Assembly (NCBI GenBank): GCA_964342695.1
Contig: CAYFFV010000001.1
Coordinates: forward strand, 151,679-215,678
DNA from: CAYFFV01 sp964342695
GTDB lineage: Bacteria; Acidobacteriota; Vicinamibacteria; Vicinamibacterales; UBA8438
Direction: 5' to 3'
DNA: 64,000 bases
Shown in pieces: positions 34,836-44,615 of this stretch. Positions within the stretch are counted from its first letter, which is position 1; each line of letters starts with the position of its first letter. A program made the position numbers and the translations under genes. The notes under the pieces are model-generated. The model searched no databases and was not told where the DNA came from. It saw only the letters and a program-made list of their open reading frames with translations.

Positions 34836-36656
34836 ATGTCTGGATCCGTGAACCCCCAGTTGCGCAACGTTGCAATCATTGCCCATGTTGATCATGGCAA
34901 GACAACGCTGGTCGATGCTCTATTACACCAAAGTGGTGTATTTAGATCCAATGAAAAGGTCTTGGAGCGCGCGCTTGACAATATCGATCTTGAACGAGAG
35001 CGCGGTATTACGATCATGGCCAAGAATACGGCTGTGCGGTATGACGATCTAACGATTAACATTGTTGACACTCCAGGCCACGCTGATTTTGGCGGAGAAG
35101 TTGAGCGAACGCTGACTATGGTCGATGGAGTGTTGCTTTTGGTCGATGCGTCTGAAGGACCGCTTCCTCAAACGCGCTTTGTACTTCGTAAGGCTTTAGA
35201 GCGGGGCCTAAATCCAATATTGGTAATCAATAAGATCGATCGCCAAGATGCGAGACCAGATGAAGTGCTGAGTGAGATTTATGACCTTTTCATCGATCTT
35301 GATGCTCAAGATGATCAGATCGACTTTCCCGTTCTATATGCAAATGCAAAAGCAGGTACGGCAACAGTTGACTTGGCGAAACCGAGCCAAACGCTACGGC
35401 CCCTTTTTGATGCCATTGTGACGAATGTGCCTCCTCCAGAAGGGGACCCATCTGCACCATTACAACTCTTAGTTGCCAATCTTGATTCAAGCGATTACCT
35501 CGGGCGTATTGCGATCGGCCGTATTGTTAATGGTTCTGTTGCTCTCGGTGATGAAGTTGTCGTGGCCAAACTCGATGGCAACGTACAGAGGACTCGTGTC
35601 ACAAAGCTTTTTGCCTTTGAGGGATTGCAAAGAATTGAAATTGATCGAGCGGCGGCAGGAGATATTGTTTGTCTTGCTGGTATCAGTGACATCACAATTG
35701 GCGAGACGGTTACCGATCCTGAGCATCAGGCGCCTATTCCTCCCATTCGTATCGATGAGCCGACAGTTTCGATGGTGTTTGGTGTTAATACTTCTCCGTT
35801 GGCCGGGCAAGATGGGGAATATGTAACCTCCCGCAACCTTCGAGATCGATTGGCACGGGAATTAGTTGGCAACGTCTCGCTACGAGTAGAGGATACGGAC
35901 TCTGCAGACCAAGTAAAGGTCATCGGTCGTGGGGAATTACAACTGTCAATTCTTGTAGAGATGATGAGACGGGAAGGGTATGAACTGCAGGTTTCTCGAC
36001 CGGAAATTGTTACTCGTGAAATAAATGGTCAACTTCAAGAACCAATAGAAGATTTGGTGATTGATGTGGGGGAGGAATATCAGGGTGTTGTGATAGCTGG
36101 TCTTGGTACGAGACGAGCAACAATGACAAAAATGATTAATCACGGGAGCGGTCGGATTAGGCTGGAATTTAAAATTCCTACGAGAGGACTCATTGGGTTT
36201 CGGTCTCAATTTTTGACGGATACCCGCGGCACGGGAATTATGAATCATCTTTTTGCTGGCTGGGAACCCTGGCATGGAAGTATTTCAGGTCGCCCAACTG
36301 GTGTCTTGGTGGCTGATCGAGCAGGAAAAACAACTGGTTTTGCCATCTACAATTTACAGGAACGAGGTGAAATATTTCTTGATCCGGGAACAACGGTCTA
36401 CGAAGGGATGATTGTCGGTGAAAATTCTCGACCAGACGACATGGACGTAAACATTACGAAAGAAAAGAAGCTGACAAATATGCGTTCTTCAACGTCCGAG
36501 ATCGGCATTCATCTTGTTCCGCCTCGGGTATTGAGTCTAGAACAGGCAATTGAATTTATTAATGATGACGAACTTGTCGAAATAACTCCTGCCACTATTC
36601 GCTTGAGGAAGCGAATAGTGGCTGCGAATGTGCGTCGCACACGGGCGAATCGTTAG
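34836..36656 (+). CDS. typA: Ribosome-associated translational GTPase TypA/BipA
   Basis: Elongation-factor-like GTPase that binds the 70S ribosome under stress and helps 50S assembly, 606 residues (normal length). G1 [14 protein letters not shown] (16-29), G2 RGITI, G3 [15 protein letters not shown]4 NKIDR. Domain II, the EF-G-like domains III and V, and the BipA-specific C-terminal domain ([31 protein letters not shown]) are all present. The surrounding genes are unrelated. The last 70 nt contain a perfect 14-bp inverted repeat. Confidence 0.97.
   Translation: MSGSVNPQLRNVAIIAHVDHGKTTLVDALLHQSGVFRSNEKVLERALDNIDLERERGITIMAKNTAVRYDDLTINIVDTPGHADFGGEVERTLTMVDGVLLLVDASEGPLPQTRFVLRKALERGLNPILVINKIDRQDARPDEVLSEIYDLFIDLDAQDDQIDFPVLYANAKAGTATVDLAKPSQTLRPLFDAIVTNVPPPEGDPSAPLQLLVANLDSSDYLGRIAIGRIVNGSVALGDEVVVAKLDGNVQRTRVTKLFAFEGLQRIEIDRAAAGDIVCLAGISDITIGETVTDPEHQAPIPPIRIDEPTVSMVFGVNTSPLAGQDGEYVTSRNLRDRLARELVGNVSLRVEDTDSADQVKVIGRGELQLSILVEMMRREGYELQVSRPEIVTREINGQLQEPIEDLVIDVGEEYQGVVIAGLGTRRATMTKMINHGSGRIRLEFKIPTRGLIGFRSQFLTDTRGTGIMNHLFAGWEPWHGSISGRPTGVLVADRAGKTTGFAIYNLQERGEIFLDPGTTVYEGMIVGENSRPDDMDVNITKEKKLTNMRSSTSEIGIHLVPPRVLSLEQAIEFINDDELVEITPATIRLRKRIVAANVRRTRANR
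36591..36622. repeat. Perfect 14-bp hairpin inside the end of typA
   Basis: GCCACTATTCGCTT (36591-36604) and its exact reverse complement (36609-36622) flank a 4-nt GAGG loop. It lies inside the typA coding sequence, 34 nt before the stop, where the protein reads [11 protein letters not shown]. Neither strand has a T-run after it, so it is not a classical terminator. It could be an mRNA 3' stability element. Confidence 0.8.
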
Positions 36657-36658
36657 GT

Positions 36659-36850
36659 TTATTCATCTTCAGTGTTTGCTTGAACAATAATTTTTTGTCT
36701 TGAATCAATTGCGACATGAAGCCTAATTGGGCGACAGCAAATCTGGCAGTCTTCAATATATTCTTGTGTGCTAATTGACCGGTCAATGGATATTTCTAAG
36801 GTCTCTCCACAATAGGGACAGTGGATCACGTGATTTAACTCGAGTGACAT
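36659..36850 (-). CDS. CPXCG-motif cysteine-rich small protein
   Basis: 63-residue cytoplasmic protein with a zinc-ribbon-like pattern: CPYCG (C11, C14) and CQICC (C35, C38, C39), closing with an acidic tail. This is the known CPXCG family found in many Gram-negative bacteria; its function is unknown. Its stop lies 2 nt from the stop of the convergent typA gene. It may share a transcript with the esterase gene 13 nt upstream. Confidence 0.88.
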   Translation of the reverse strand: MSLELNHVIHCPYCGETLEISIDRSISTQEYIEDCQICCRPIRLHVAIDSRQKIIVQANTEDE

Positions 36851-36863
36851 TTAGACAGTAAGT

Positions 36864-38471
36864 TCAATTTTCTGTGCGTTGATTAGCTTCGAATAGCGAG
36901 AACAATTCGGCGCCGTCACGATGCAGTCCTGTCCCGACCGTTATCTCTTCGTCAAAAGCAAGAAATTGATCAGTGTCAGGTTCAAAAGGTGGCCATTCGG
37001 GAAGACCTGCACTATTCGGATCTCCACTTGCGGCAAATTGTGTCCAATACGACATCATAGTGGCTGACACGTGTCGATCGGTTTCGGTCCACGGTGTGGG
37101 CGGCGACATCATGCCAAATACGTACGGCAATTCCGCGGCATGGTGGGCCCCCCAGTTCATTCCGCCCTCGGTCGGAGGAATTCGTGAAAAGCTATATAGC
37201 CACGATTTGTTTGTTTTTTGTGAATGGTTACTCACTTGTGAGCGGACAGGACCTGCAAAAATCATGTCGTGAATAAGGTGATCAATACCCGCGTTGAGTT
37301 CGTCTGACGAGGATACATCATAGAAATCAAGTGCTTGATCGCCAATGGACCCGTAATGTTTCTCGACGTGACTTTTGAAAGCGGCGACGTCGTTGATCCC
37401 TAGACGACTTCTAAATAAGGAACCTTCGTTGCCAGTCATTCCTGCAATAAGAGGCACGTCATGTTGTTTACCAGAATCGTGCATGAGCAAAGGATCGGCT
37501 GGAATGTACCAGCCATCGATATTTGGAGCCCAAATAGGAGGTGTACGGGTAAAGACGCTGCCGCTGCCGACTCTTGCAGCGTCCATTATCTGTTCAGTAG
37601 TTGCGGATCGCATGACTTCCAACGCACTAGACCCGGTAGCACCAAGGCTTTCAGCGATCCATTGTCCTTGATGTTCGGCAGGCTCCCATCCAGGTGGTGC
37701 GTCAGTTAAGCCACGAGCCCAACCGGGAACATAAGTGCTTTGCGCGATCGCTCGATGAAACAGTCCAGCGGCTTGGGGTGCCACCATTAAAGACATCACC
37801 GAACCACCCCCAGCTGATTCTCCAAAGATAGTCACTCGATCAGGATCTCCGCCAAAGGACGCGATATTATTCTGCACCCATTGAAGAGCAGAGACCATAT
37901 CCATCAACCCATAGTTTCCGGATGCACTGTGTTCCGATTCCGCAGACAGTCCAGGATGGGCAAGAAATCCGAAGACGTTTAGGCGATAGTTGATTGAAAC
38001 CAGTACGACTCCACGGGACGCGAGGGGTGATCCATCGGTGCCAGAACCTGCACCGAGCCGGTAACCACCTCCATGAATCCAGACCATTACAGGTAATGGT
38101 TCAGATCTATTGATTGGAGTCCACACATTAAGGAAGAGACAGTCCTCGCTTTGTGGCTGATTCGGCCGACCCACTTGTGGACACATTGGTCCAGGGGAAC
38201 TCGCATCACGGATGCCTGTCCAACTCGAGACAGGTTCCGGAGGTTTCCATCGGAGATTTCCCACAGGTGGGGCCGCAAATGGGACACCCTGAAAGGCAAT
38301 AATGTCTGGGTTGTTATTAGACAAAACGCCTTGGATTTGTCCCCCTGTTATCGTTACAGGTGTTTCAGGAGACAAAGTAAATTCCCCTTCTTCAATCGGA
38401 GAGTTACTCGTTGCACAAGCGGCTGCAGTAATTACAAATACGACCGGGACAAGAAATATTTTCATTCGCAT
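36864..38471 (-). CDS. Type-B carboxylesterase/lipase, lipoprotein
   Basis: Alpha/beta-hydrolase of the PnbA/cholinesterase family, 535 residues. The signal peptide ends in a lipobox, TAAAC (Cys19), so it is probably anchored in the envelope. Oxyanion hole HGGGY (133-137), nucleophile elbow GESAGGG with Ser219, Glu candidate in TGNEGSLF, and His in GAHHAAELPYVFG. It hydrolyses carboxylic esters; substrate range cannot be told. Two close ATGs (38471, 38465) are possible. It reads toward the CPXCG gene. Confidence 0.92.
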   Translation of the reverse strand: MRMKIFLVPVVFVITAAACATSNSPIEEGEFTLSPETPVTITGGQIQGVLSNNNPDIIAFQGVPFAAPPVGNLRWKPPEPVSSWTGIRDASSPGPMCPQVGRPNQPQSEDCLFLNVWTPINRSEPLPVMVWIHGGGYRLGAGSGTDGSPLASRGVVLVSINYRLNVFGFLAHPGLSAESEHSASGNYGLMDMVSALQWVQNNIASFGGDPDRVTIFGESAGGGSVMSLMVAPQAAGLFHRAIAQSTYVPGWARGLTDAPPGWEPAEHQGQWIAESLGATGSSALEVMRSATTEQIMDAARVGSGSVFTRTPPIWAPNIDGWYIPADPLLMHDSGKQHDVPLIAGMTGNEGSLFRSRLGINDVAAFKSHVEKHYGSIGDQALDFYDVSSSDELNAGIDHLIHDMIFAGPVRSQVSNHSQKTNKSWLYSFSRIPPTEGGMNWGAHHAAELPYVFGMMSPPTPWTETDRHVSATMMSYWTQFAASGDPNSAGLPEWPPFEPDTDQFLAFDEEITVGTGLHRDGAELFSLFEANQRTEN

Positions 38472-38557
38472 GTCAAAACGTCTCTAAGTGAATATCTTTA
38501 ACCCGATCTTCACGCATGCCAAGGTTTGCTGTCAGCTTGAAGGGGGGAAGTGAACGT

Positions 38558-39202
38558 TCAGCGAGCTACTTCAAATGCCGCTGTTGCGATCTGGTTGTCC
38601 CACCAGATGGTAAGGTTTCCGCCGTTTTGTGTCATGTCAGTAAACATGATTGTTAACTGGTCAGCGGCCACTGGATGTGTGGTTACGCTCATGGGTGCCC
38701 GAAGAGCATCAAGGTCAGGAGTATAACCGTAGGAACCCCATAACGCATTTGGTGTGTCCTCTTGGAATGATTCTTTTGCCCCGTGAGTCGTCAGGATGAG
38801 CGTCCACTCTGATTCGCCAAGTTCGGCAAACATACTATATTCGCCAGCAGGGAGCCGAGTTCCATTGAATGTCAGGTCTGTTTCGGTCTTAAATCGTGTA
38901 GATTTATTCGCTCCGAGTCGCCATACTGGAGCACCCAAAAGGAACGTCGAACCATAGTCGGCACCTGACCCGAAGAGATTTTCTCGTCCGCGCAAGATAG
39001 GGCGCCCATATTCGACGTCAATCCACTTTCCTCCGGAGTAATTTTGACCACCCGCGACACCGCGCGCTTCGCCGTCAGAAGTCCATGTTCCACCTACTTG
39101 GGTGGAGGCTTGTCCTTGAGGACTTGGTGACCGCTGTGCCTCTGCAAGGGTGCTTGTGAAAACAAATAGGGTTAAGAGACCCAATATGCCATGTCTAATC
39201 AT
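38558..39202 (-). CDS. DUF2911 secreted protein
   Basis: 214 residues, signal peptide ending near LAEAQR. Paralog of the protein at 33944: shared PSPQGQASTQVGG opening, GGKWIDVEYGRPILRGRENLFG, LGAPVWRLGANKSTRFKTE, LPAGEYSMFAELGESEWTLI, LWGSYGYTPDLDALRAPM and FTDMTQNGGNLTIWWDN. Function unknown for the family. GGGAG precedes the ATG by 7 nt. It reads in the same direction as the esterase gene, 86 nt downstream. Confidence 0.85.
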   Translation of the reverse strand: MIRHGILGLLTLFVFTSTLAEAQRSPSPQGQASTQVGGTWTSDGEARGVAGGQNYSGGKWIDVEYGRPILRGRENLFGSGADYGSTFLLGAPVWRLGANKSTRFKTETDLTFNGTRLPAGEYSMFAELGESEWTLILTTHGAKESFQEDTPNALWGSYGYTPDLDALRAPMSVTTHPVAADQLTIMFTDMTQNGGNLTIWWDNQIATAAFEVAR

Positions 39203-39367
39203 TTACTTTCTCCCAAAGATGTTTATCAAGTGAATATAAACCAGTCTGAATTATACAGGTGACCACTGCAATAGTTTCAAGGTCTACGTACAATCGTCCT
39301 TTTGAAGCAGAGGAAGGAAATCGAGCGAAAGCGTAATACCTTTAAAATAGATGTTCGTGGAGAAAGA

Positions 39368-39757
39368 ATGAAAGAAGCTCTATTTAATGCGGGCGTGGTT
39401 GGTCTCGGTGGTTTTTTGGGAGCCCTGGCCAGATTTACCGTGAGCGATGTCATCCAGAGATCGTTCTTAAAAGGTTTATTTCCGTTGGGCACGCTACTAG
39501 TCAATATGATTGGGTGTGTTTTGATTGGCCTGTTTCTTGGCGTCTCGGATGCGCGCGATATTTTCACGATACAGGTTCGTTTATTTGTTGTGGTTGGAGT
39601 CTTAGGGGGCTTCACTACGTTCTCAACCTTTGGGCACGAAACCTTCATCATGATTAGTGAGGGGGATTATCTTAAGGCAACTGTTAATGTCATGGCGCAT
39701 ATCGTCTTTGGGGTGGCTTTAGTATGGGGCGGTTATTTCGTAACGACTTTGAAGTAA
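39368..39757 (+). CDS. crcB: Fluoride channel/efflux protein CrcB (Fluc)
   Basis: Dual-topology fluoride channel, 129 residues, four membrane spans. Motifs: GGFLGALARFT near 14-24, GTLLVNMIGC (pore Asn) near 45-54, and GGFTTFSTF near 84-92 (pore Phe-box). The ATG at 39368 has GGAG 7 nt upstream; an in-frame ATG at 39302 would add a charged tail not seen in the family. No fluoride riboswitch was recognised in the 165 nt upstream. Confidence 0.95.
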   Translation: MKEALFNAGVVGLGGFLGALARFTVSDVIQRSFLKGLFPLGTLLVNMIGCVLIGLFLGVSDARDIFTIQVRLFVVVGVLGGFTTFSTFGHETFIMISEGDYLKATVNVMAHIVFGVALVWGGYFVTTLK

Positions 39758-39844
39758 ACTGAAATGCTTCAGACGGGGAAGTCTCTCTCGCGCTGTTTTG
39801 ATCTGATGGAATATGTTTTTTCTTATGATGGTGAAGGAGGGTTG

Positions 39845-41839
39845 ATGCCAAAATTTTCGAACACGACATCAAAATCAACGTATGTTGTTTTGGCAACAAT
39901 AGTTGTGGTGCTTCTTCCTCACGTTAGTACCGGTCAAAGTGGTACAGGGAACGGGGAGTGGCAACACTACGCTGGGAATGCTCAAGGGATGAAGTACTCG
40001 CCTCTCAGTCAGATTGATCAAGAGAACATTAATGATCTAGAGATTGTTTGGGTTGCCCCTTCTCCAGATCTTGAATTTCAGTCAAATCCAGTTCTCAGTC
40101 GAGTCCGATATCAAGATACCCCTCTAATGGTCAACGGACGGTTATACAGCATCACGGGTCTTGGGATCGTAATAGCCTTGGATCCGGCCACCGGAGAGAG
40201 ATTGTGGATTTATGATCCCGAAAGCTACAAGGCCGGTCGACCCAATAATGGTGGTTTCCTAGGCCGCGGTGTTGGTTACTGGACTGATGGTGTGCAAGAG
40301 CGAATTTTGATTGGCACGCACGATGCCTATTTAATTTCGTTAGATGCTGTCACTGGGCGACCGGACTCTGATTTTGGTGATCAGGGACGGGTTGACTTGA
40401 CAGTCGGCATTCGTAACGTCAGGCGCAGTACAAATTTTTCGGCCAAGCGTCCTCTTGTTGCTGGAGATATTGTGATCATTGGCAACTCTATTCAAGATGC
40501 GGGCCGTGGCACGATTGGAAACAGGCGTACAAGAGAACTGCCTCCTGGTGATGTTCAAGCCTTCGACGTTCGGACTGGCCGAAAATTGTGGACATTTCAT
40601 ACGGTCCCTAAAGAGTATGAAGCAGGTTATGAAACGTGGCTCAACGGGTCTGCTGAGTACACCGGGAATGCAAATGTCTGGGCAGGTATGGCTTATGATC
40701 CGGAGCTTGACTATGTGTATATGCCGACATCAACACCGACAAATGATACGTACGGCGGAGATCGACTCGGGGACAACTTATACGCAGAAAGTCTAGTGTG
40801 TGTTGATGTTAAGACAGGAGAACGCGTATGGCATTTCCAGGCCGTTCATCATGGTCTCTGGGACTATGATTTTGCGGCGATGCCTGTGCTGGGAGATATT
40901 ACGGTTGATGGGCGTTTAATTAAGGCTGTTATGTTGGTCAGTAAGCAGGCGTTCACCTATGTTTTTGATCGTAAAACCGGAGAACCCATCTGGCCGATAG
41001 AAGAACGACCCGTTCCAGTCTCAACCGTTCCTGGTGAGGTCGCGTCGTTAACACAACCATTTCCAACAAAACCGCCACCTTTTGATTTACAGGGTACTAC
41101 CATTGAAAACTTGATCGACTTTACTCCTGAAATGCGCGCGCGCGCGGTTGAACAATTAGAGGCATTTGATCACGGGCCTTTGTATACGCCGCCATCGTTG
41201 CGAGGTACGATTGTATTACCTGGTACTCGTGGTGGAGCGAACTGGGGTGGAGCAGGCTTTGATCCGGAGACGGGGGTCTTGTATGTGCCCTCTCGACAGG
41301 CCCCAGCATTTCTTCGGGTTGGACCTGATCGCGGACCTTCTGATGTGCAGCGTGAGATGATGCGGTGTTGTCGTTCCGTTGTCACCCCAGACGGGTTGCC
41401 ACTCTTTAAACCACCATATGCTCGATTAACTGCCATCGATATGAACAAGGGAGAGCATGTTTGGATGACTCCGTTGGGCAACGGGCCGCGCAATCATCCT
41501 TTATTGGCTGATCTTGATTTACCTCCTTTGGGTGATCACATTGATGGACAGAGTGTTTTAGTTACGAAGACATTAGTGTTTGCCACAGTCTGGAAACGAG
41601 ACCGCGGAAGTGGAGAGGGGCCTCTCGTGCCACAATGGGATCCGTGGGGAGATCCCGATGCAGGAAAAAAATTGTTGTATGTATTTGACAAAAAGAATGG
41701 AGAGTTATTGCGAGAAGTCGAATTAGATGGCATGACGGCAGCAGCGCCTATGACCTATATGTATCAAGGCCGACAGTATCTTGCGGTTGCGACGGGTGCA
41801 AATGATGCCGTGAAGCTTGTTGCGCTAGCGGTGCCTTGA
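39845..41839 (+). CDS. PQQ-dependent dehydrogenase (glucose-dehydrogenase-like propeller, soluble)
   Basis: Secreted quinoprotein of 664 residues. ATG at 39845 with AAGGAGG 4 nt upstream; an in-frame start at 39764 is rejected. Signal peptide ends near HVSTGQS. The propeller begins GEWQHYAGNAQGMKYSPLSQ, typical of membrane glucose dehydrogenase relatives but without the N-terminal membrane anchor. Catalytic region VHHGLWDYDFAAMP. Other blocks: RGVGYWTDG, GPRNHPLL and ATGANDAVKLVALAVP at the C-terminus. A vicinal Cys pair occurs in MMRCCRSV. Sugar or polyol oxidation is likely. It follows crcB by 87 nt, and the two are probably unrelated. Confidence 0.88.
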   Translation: MPKFSNTTSKSTYVVLATIVVVLLPHVSTGQSGTGNGEWQHYAGNAQGMKYSPLSQIDQENINDLEIVWVAPSPDLEFQSNPVLSRVRYQDTPLMVNGRLYSITGLGIVIALDPATGERLWIYDPESYKAGRPNNGGFLGRGVGYWTDGVQERILIGTHDAYLISLDAVTGRPDSDFGDQGRVDLTVGIRNVRRSTNFSAKRPLVAGDIVIIGNSIQDAGRGTIGNRRTRELPPGDVQAFDVRTGRKLWTFHTVPKEYEAGYETWLNGSAEYTGNANVWAGMAYDPELDYVYMPTSTPTNDTYGGDRLGDNLYAESLVCVDVKTGERVWHFQAVHHGLWDYDFAAMPVLGDITVDGRLIKAVMLVSKQAFTYVFDRKTGEPIWPIEERPVPVSTVPGEVASLTQPFPTKPPPFDLQGTTIENLIDFTPEMRARAVEQLEAFDHGPLYTPPSLRGTIVLPGTRGGANWGGAGFDPETGVLYVPSRQAPAFLRVGPDRGPSDVQREMMRCCRSVVTPDGLPLFKPPYARLTAIDMNKGEHVWMTPLGNGPRNHPLLADLDLPPLGDHIDGQSVLVTKTLVFATVWKRDRGSGEGPLVPQWDPWGDPDAGKKLLYVFDKKNGELLREVELDGMTAAAPMTYMYQGRQYLAVATGANDAVKLVALAVP

Positions 41840-41850
41840 AAAGATGTCGC

Positions 41851-41934
41851 ACTAGTTTTGCTGGTTGCTGACAAAGGCGGGAGGTCCTCCTCGTGCTGCA
41901 ACCTCTAATCTACAAAGATCGATTTCAATGAACA
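41851..41934 (-). other. Possible 27-residue peptide with RGGPPA tail
   Basis: In the 127-nt convergent gap, the minus strand has a GTG-initiated frame of 28 codons. It includes IDLCRLEV and ARGGPPAFVSNQQN before TAG. No ribosome-binding site is visible. The RG(G)PPA ending is similar to the C-terminus of the small protein at 48133. It could be a remnant of a longer gene or chance. Confidence 0.2.
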
Positions 41935-41966
41935 CCAACCGTAACAAATTCTACGCAGGATACTCG

Positions 41967-43742
41967 TCACTCTGGTAGAGCAAAAACAAAAATATAGTTA
42001 TTGAAACTTGGTCTCAACTCTGGTGTTAAGGCAAGGAATGAGAGCGGATTTCCACCAGCACCAGTGCTAGCCACAATGTACTGTTTCCCGTCCACGCCAT
42101 AGCTAATAGGAAAGCCGGTGACTGCAGATCCGAGATTGATTTCCCAGAGCACCTGACCAGTTTTGTCATCGAGGGCCTTAAAACGTCCATTGGCATCTCC
42201 GCCAAAGACCAGTCCACCTCCGGTAGTCACTAGTGATGTTGTCGCAGCTCTCTGTTCAAATATCCATCCGGTTTCTCCAGTTTCTGCAGAAATTGCGTGT
42301 ACTGTTCCAACTTGATCGGTGCCTGGGGAGATTTCAGTTCGTACGGCAAGAGAGTAGAGTTCAAGGGGTAGCGTGTCAGCGCTGTCAACAGTCATCATTC
42401 GACCACAGGTGTTTCTGAGCGGGAAGTACATCATATTCGTGAGTGGACTATAGGCACCTGCTTCCCAATCCTTGCCGCCTTGATAACTCGGACAGGTCAC
42501 TACCTGTTGACCCATTGCCGTAAATACGAGTTCGGAGTTTTCCGAGACTTCTCCAGTGGCGCCATCAATGTTGTTAATGACGTTTTGGGTGACCGATGGA
42601 TTCGCCCACAGAAATTCTCCGGTCTCGCGATCTAAGGTGTAGACGATGCCTGTTTTTCCGGGAATGCCGGTAATCACTTTCCGGCGTTCTCCAGGTATTA
42701 TCGACGGATTGATCCAACTGACTTCTGATGCAGACGGAGTAACCCTTGTATCAACCAGTAAGCGCTCAAATGGATGGTCAAGATCCCAGTGATCATTGAG
42801 GTGTTGGTAATACCAGCTAATTGCACCGGTGTCAGCGTCTAGGGCCAAAGTTGAATTATGGTACAGATGAGCATTTTCCGTGCCACCCACTAAGAACTTT
42901 GGTGCCGGTGAAGTAACTGAGGTCCCGATATAAATCAGATTAAGTTCTGGATCGTAGCTTGGAACCATCCATGCTCCGACGTGCAGACGCTTTTCGTACG
43001 GAATGTCTCCCCATGTATCGTATCCGGGTTCTCCCGGAGCTGGAATCATATTAGTTCGCCACAGCTCTTCGCCATTTGTTGCATCGTGGGCAGTAATGAC
43101 ACAAGCTTCTGGGCCTCCTTGTGGCATACAACCTCGCCCAGATATTATTTTTCCATCTGCGATGATTGGACCAGAGCTCTGGTGGGCAGGATTTATCTTG
43201 TAGTCAAGGATCTGAGTTTCCCAAGCGAGATTTCCTGTAGTGGCATCGAGAGCGAACACGTAGTCGTCAGCACTCGTTGAGATGATTAAATTGTCATAAA
43301 TCGCAATGTTACGTTTTGCTTGAGATAACGATGAAGAGATGTAGTCGTCCAGATCGTCCGGACGGTCTCTTCGGTGTTGCCAGATCAGATCTCCTGTTAC
43401 AGCATCAATTGCCTGAATGACATCAAAAGGGTTCGGCATATACATGATCCCGTTGTAGACGAGGGGTGTGCCTTGTTGGCTGCCATTCGATAAGCCTCGT
43501 GCCCACACGAGTTCTAATTTATCTACATTGCTGCGATCTATTTGATCAAGTGGGCTATAACCCCATCCGTTAAGAGTGCGTCGCCACATGAGCCAGTCGG
43601 ATGGTTCAGGATTTTTTAGCATCGTATCCGTAACAGGTACAAATGAACTAGAGGATTGGGCATAGCCAGCCGTGGATGTAGCCACAATCCCAAAAACTGC
43701 GAGAAAGATTAAGAATCGCTTCATCAATTTAGGTAATCGCAT
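41967..43742 (-). CDS. PQQ-dependent alcohol dehydrogenase-like protein
   Basis: Secreted quinoprotein, 591 residues. ATG at 43742 has GAGG 6 nt upstream; ATGs at 43754 and 43724 are alternatives. Signal peptide ends near TAGYAQS. The propeller opens NPEPSDWLMWRRTLNGWGYS, like the cytochrome-fused enzymes at 11016 and 14302, but there is no heme domain. Catalytic region NDHWDLDHPFER with an Asp-x-Asp pair (D320, D322); the Glu candidate is in GGPEACVI. An external cytochrome c is presumably the electron acceptor. It lies 24 nt downstream of the HpcH/HpaI aldolase gene on the same strand, so the two are likely co-transcribed. Confidence 0.88.
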   Translation of the reverse strand: MRLPKLMKRFLIFLAVFGIVATSTAGYAQSSSSFVPVTDTMLKNPEPSDWLMWRRTLNGWGYSPLDQIDRSNVDKLELVWARGLSNGSQQGTPLVYNGIMYMPNPFDVIQAIDAVTGDLIWQHRRDRPDDLDDYISSSLSQAKRNIAIYDNLIISTSADDYVFALDATTGNLAWETQILDYKINPAHQSSGPIIADGKIISGRGCMPQGGPEACVITAHDATNGEELWRTNMIPAPGEPGYDTWGDIPYEKRLHVGAWMVPSYDPELNLIYIGTSVTSPAPKFLVGGTENAHLYHNSTLALDADTGAISWYYQHLNDHWDLDHPFERLLVDTRVTPSASEVSWINPSIIPGERRKVITGIPGKTGIVYTLDRETGEFLWANPSVTQNVINNIDGATGEVSENSELVFTAMGQQVVTCPSYQGGKDWEAGAYSPLTNMMYFPLRNTCGRMMTVDSADTLPLELYSLAVRTEISPGTDQVGTVHAISAETGETGWIFEQRAATTSLVTTGGGLVFGGDANGRFKALDDKTGQVLWEINLGSAVTGFPISYGVDGKQYIVASTGAGGNPLSFLALTPELRPSFNNYIFVFALPE

Positions 43743-43766
43743 ATCCAACCTCATTAGAGTGACCTG

Positions 43767-44615
43767 TTAGAGCGGCAAGAAAAATCTCCACCCTTCGTCG
43801 AGTCGTTCCTGTCTTCTATTACGGGAATCACCGCAGCCACATATTACTTTTGTCTGTGCTTTGCAGGCTGCTAATACAGTCTGGTAGGCTGCGTCCACTT
43901 CAGGGAAATTCTCGGATCCCCGTGGGCCAAGGCCCATATCGATACTCATGTCACCAGGGACAACCATGATTGCACTCAATGGCGCTTCGAGAATCGTTTC
44001 AATATTGTTTACGGCTTCGGCGGATTCAATGATGGCCACAGCAAATAATTCTCCTTGTGGATTGAGAGGCCACACATCTGCCTTGTCATGGTACGCAGCA
44101 GAACTGGGTTCGCCCCAAAATCGGGTCGCTCTGCCGGGCCCCCATCCTCTTTCGCCACGGGGTTCAGGTTGGGCAGAGTTCCTCCTCGGAGGATAACGCA
44201 TCGCGCGAACAAATCGCATCGCTTCGTCTTTTGTATCGACGTGGGGTAGTATTACGCCAAATGCCCCCATGTCTAGCACTTGTTTCACGGCCCACTTAAA
44301 ATCCTCGTCACCTTCTTGGGGAATCCGGACAATAGGCGCAAGTTCCAGTTTATTATTCTCGTCCCGTTCCTTGTCCATCTCCGCCAAAATACCTTGAAGT
44401 CTTTCGGCCGAAAAAGGTGCATGTTCCATGTCAATAAAACGCCAATGTTCACCTGCAATGGCAGCCTTTCCGTTTTCCAAAGCAGCAATAGTTTTGTTGA
44501 GCCGACCGGCGTCGCGTGGTTGTTGGGCTATTGCCTGTAGCCCCATCAGCCCGACAATGGCAGAGGTTATTACATGCAGTAGTTTTTTAGATTTTAGGAA
44601 TTGTTTGGCTTGCAT
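43767..44615 (-). CDS. HpcH/HpaI-family aldolase with a signal peptide
   Basis: 282 residues. Family blocks: DMEHAPFSAERLQ (Asp/Glu/His of the metal and pyruvate site), APIVRIPQ, VLDMGAFGVILPHVDTKDEA, RYPPRRN, VAIIESAEAVNNIETI (Glu ligand) and VVPGDMSIDMG. These enzymes cleave or form 4-hydroxy-2-oxoacids with a divalent metal. The normal enzymes are cytoplasmic; this one has a clear Sec signal (KSKKLLHVITSAIVGLMGL ending near IAQQ), so it acts in the periplasm or is membrane-tethered. GGGAG precedes the ATG by 6 nt. It probably forms an operon with the PQQ dehydrogenase at 41967. Confidence 0.85.
   Translation of the reverse strand: MQAKQFLKSKKLLHVITSAIVGLMGLQAIAQQPRDAGRLNKTIAALENGKAAIAGEHWRFIDMEHAPFSAERLQGILAEMDKERDENNKLELAPIVRIPQEGDEDFKWAVKQVLDMGAFGVILPHVDTKDEAMRFVRAMRYPPRRNSAQPEPRGERGWGPGRATRFWGEPSSAAYHDKADVWPLNPQGELFAVAIIESAEAVNNIETILEAPLSAIMVVPGDMSIDMGLGPRGSENFPEVDAAYQTVLAACKAQTKVICGCGDSRNRRQERLDEGWRFFLPL

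Noticed and set aside
36591..36622. Terminator for typA or for the convergent small gene
   Set aside because: The hairpin lies within typA coding sequence and neither strand has a T-run after it.
37461..37709. Plus-strand frames inside the carboxylesterase gene
   Set aside because: Antisense to an intact esterase with full catalytic motifs; no independent support.
39203..39367. Fluoride riboswitch before crcB
   Set aside because: I could not find the conserved crcB-motif core or pseudoknot pairing. A covariance-model scan would settle it.
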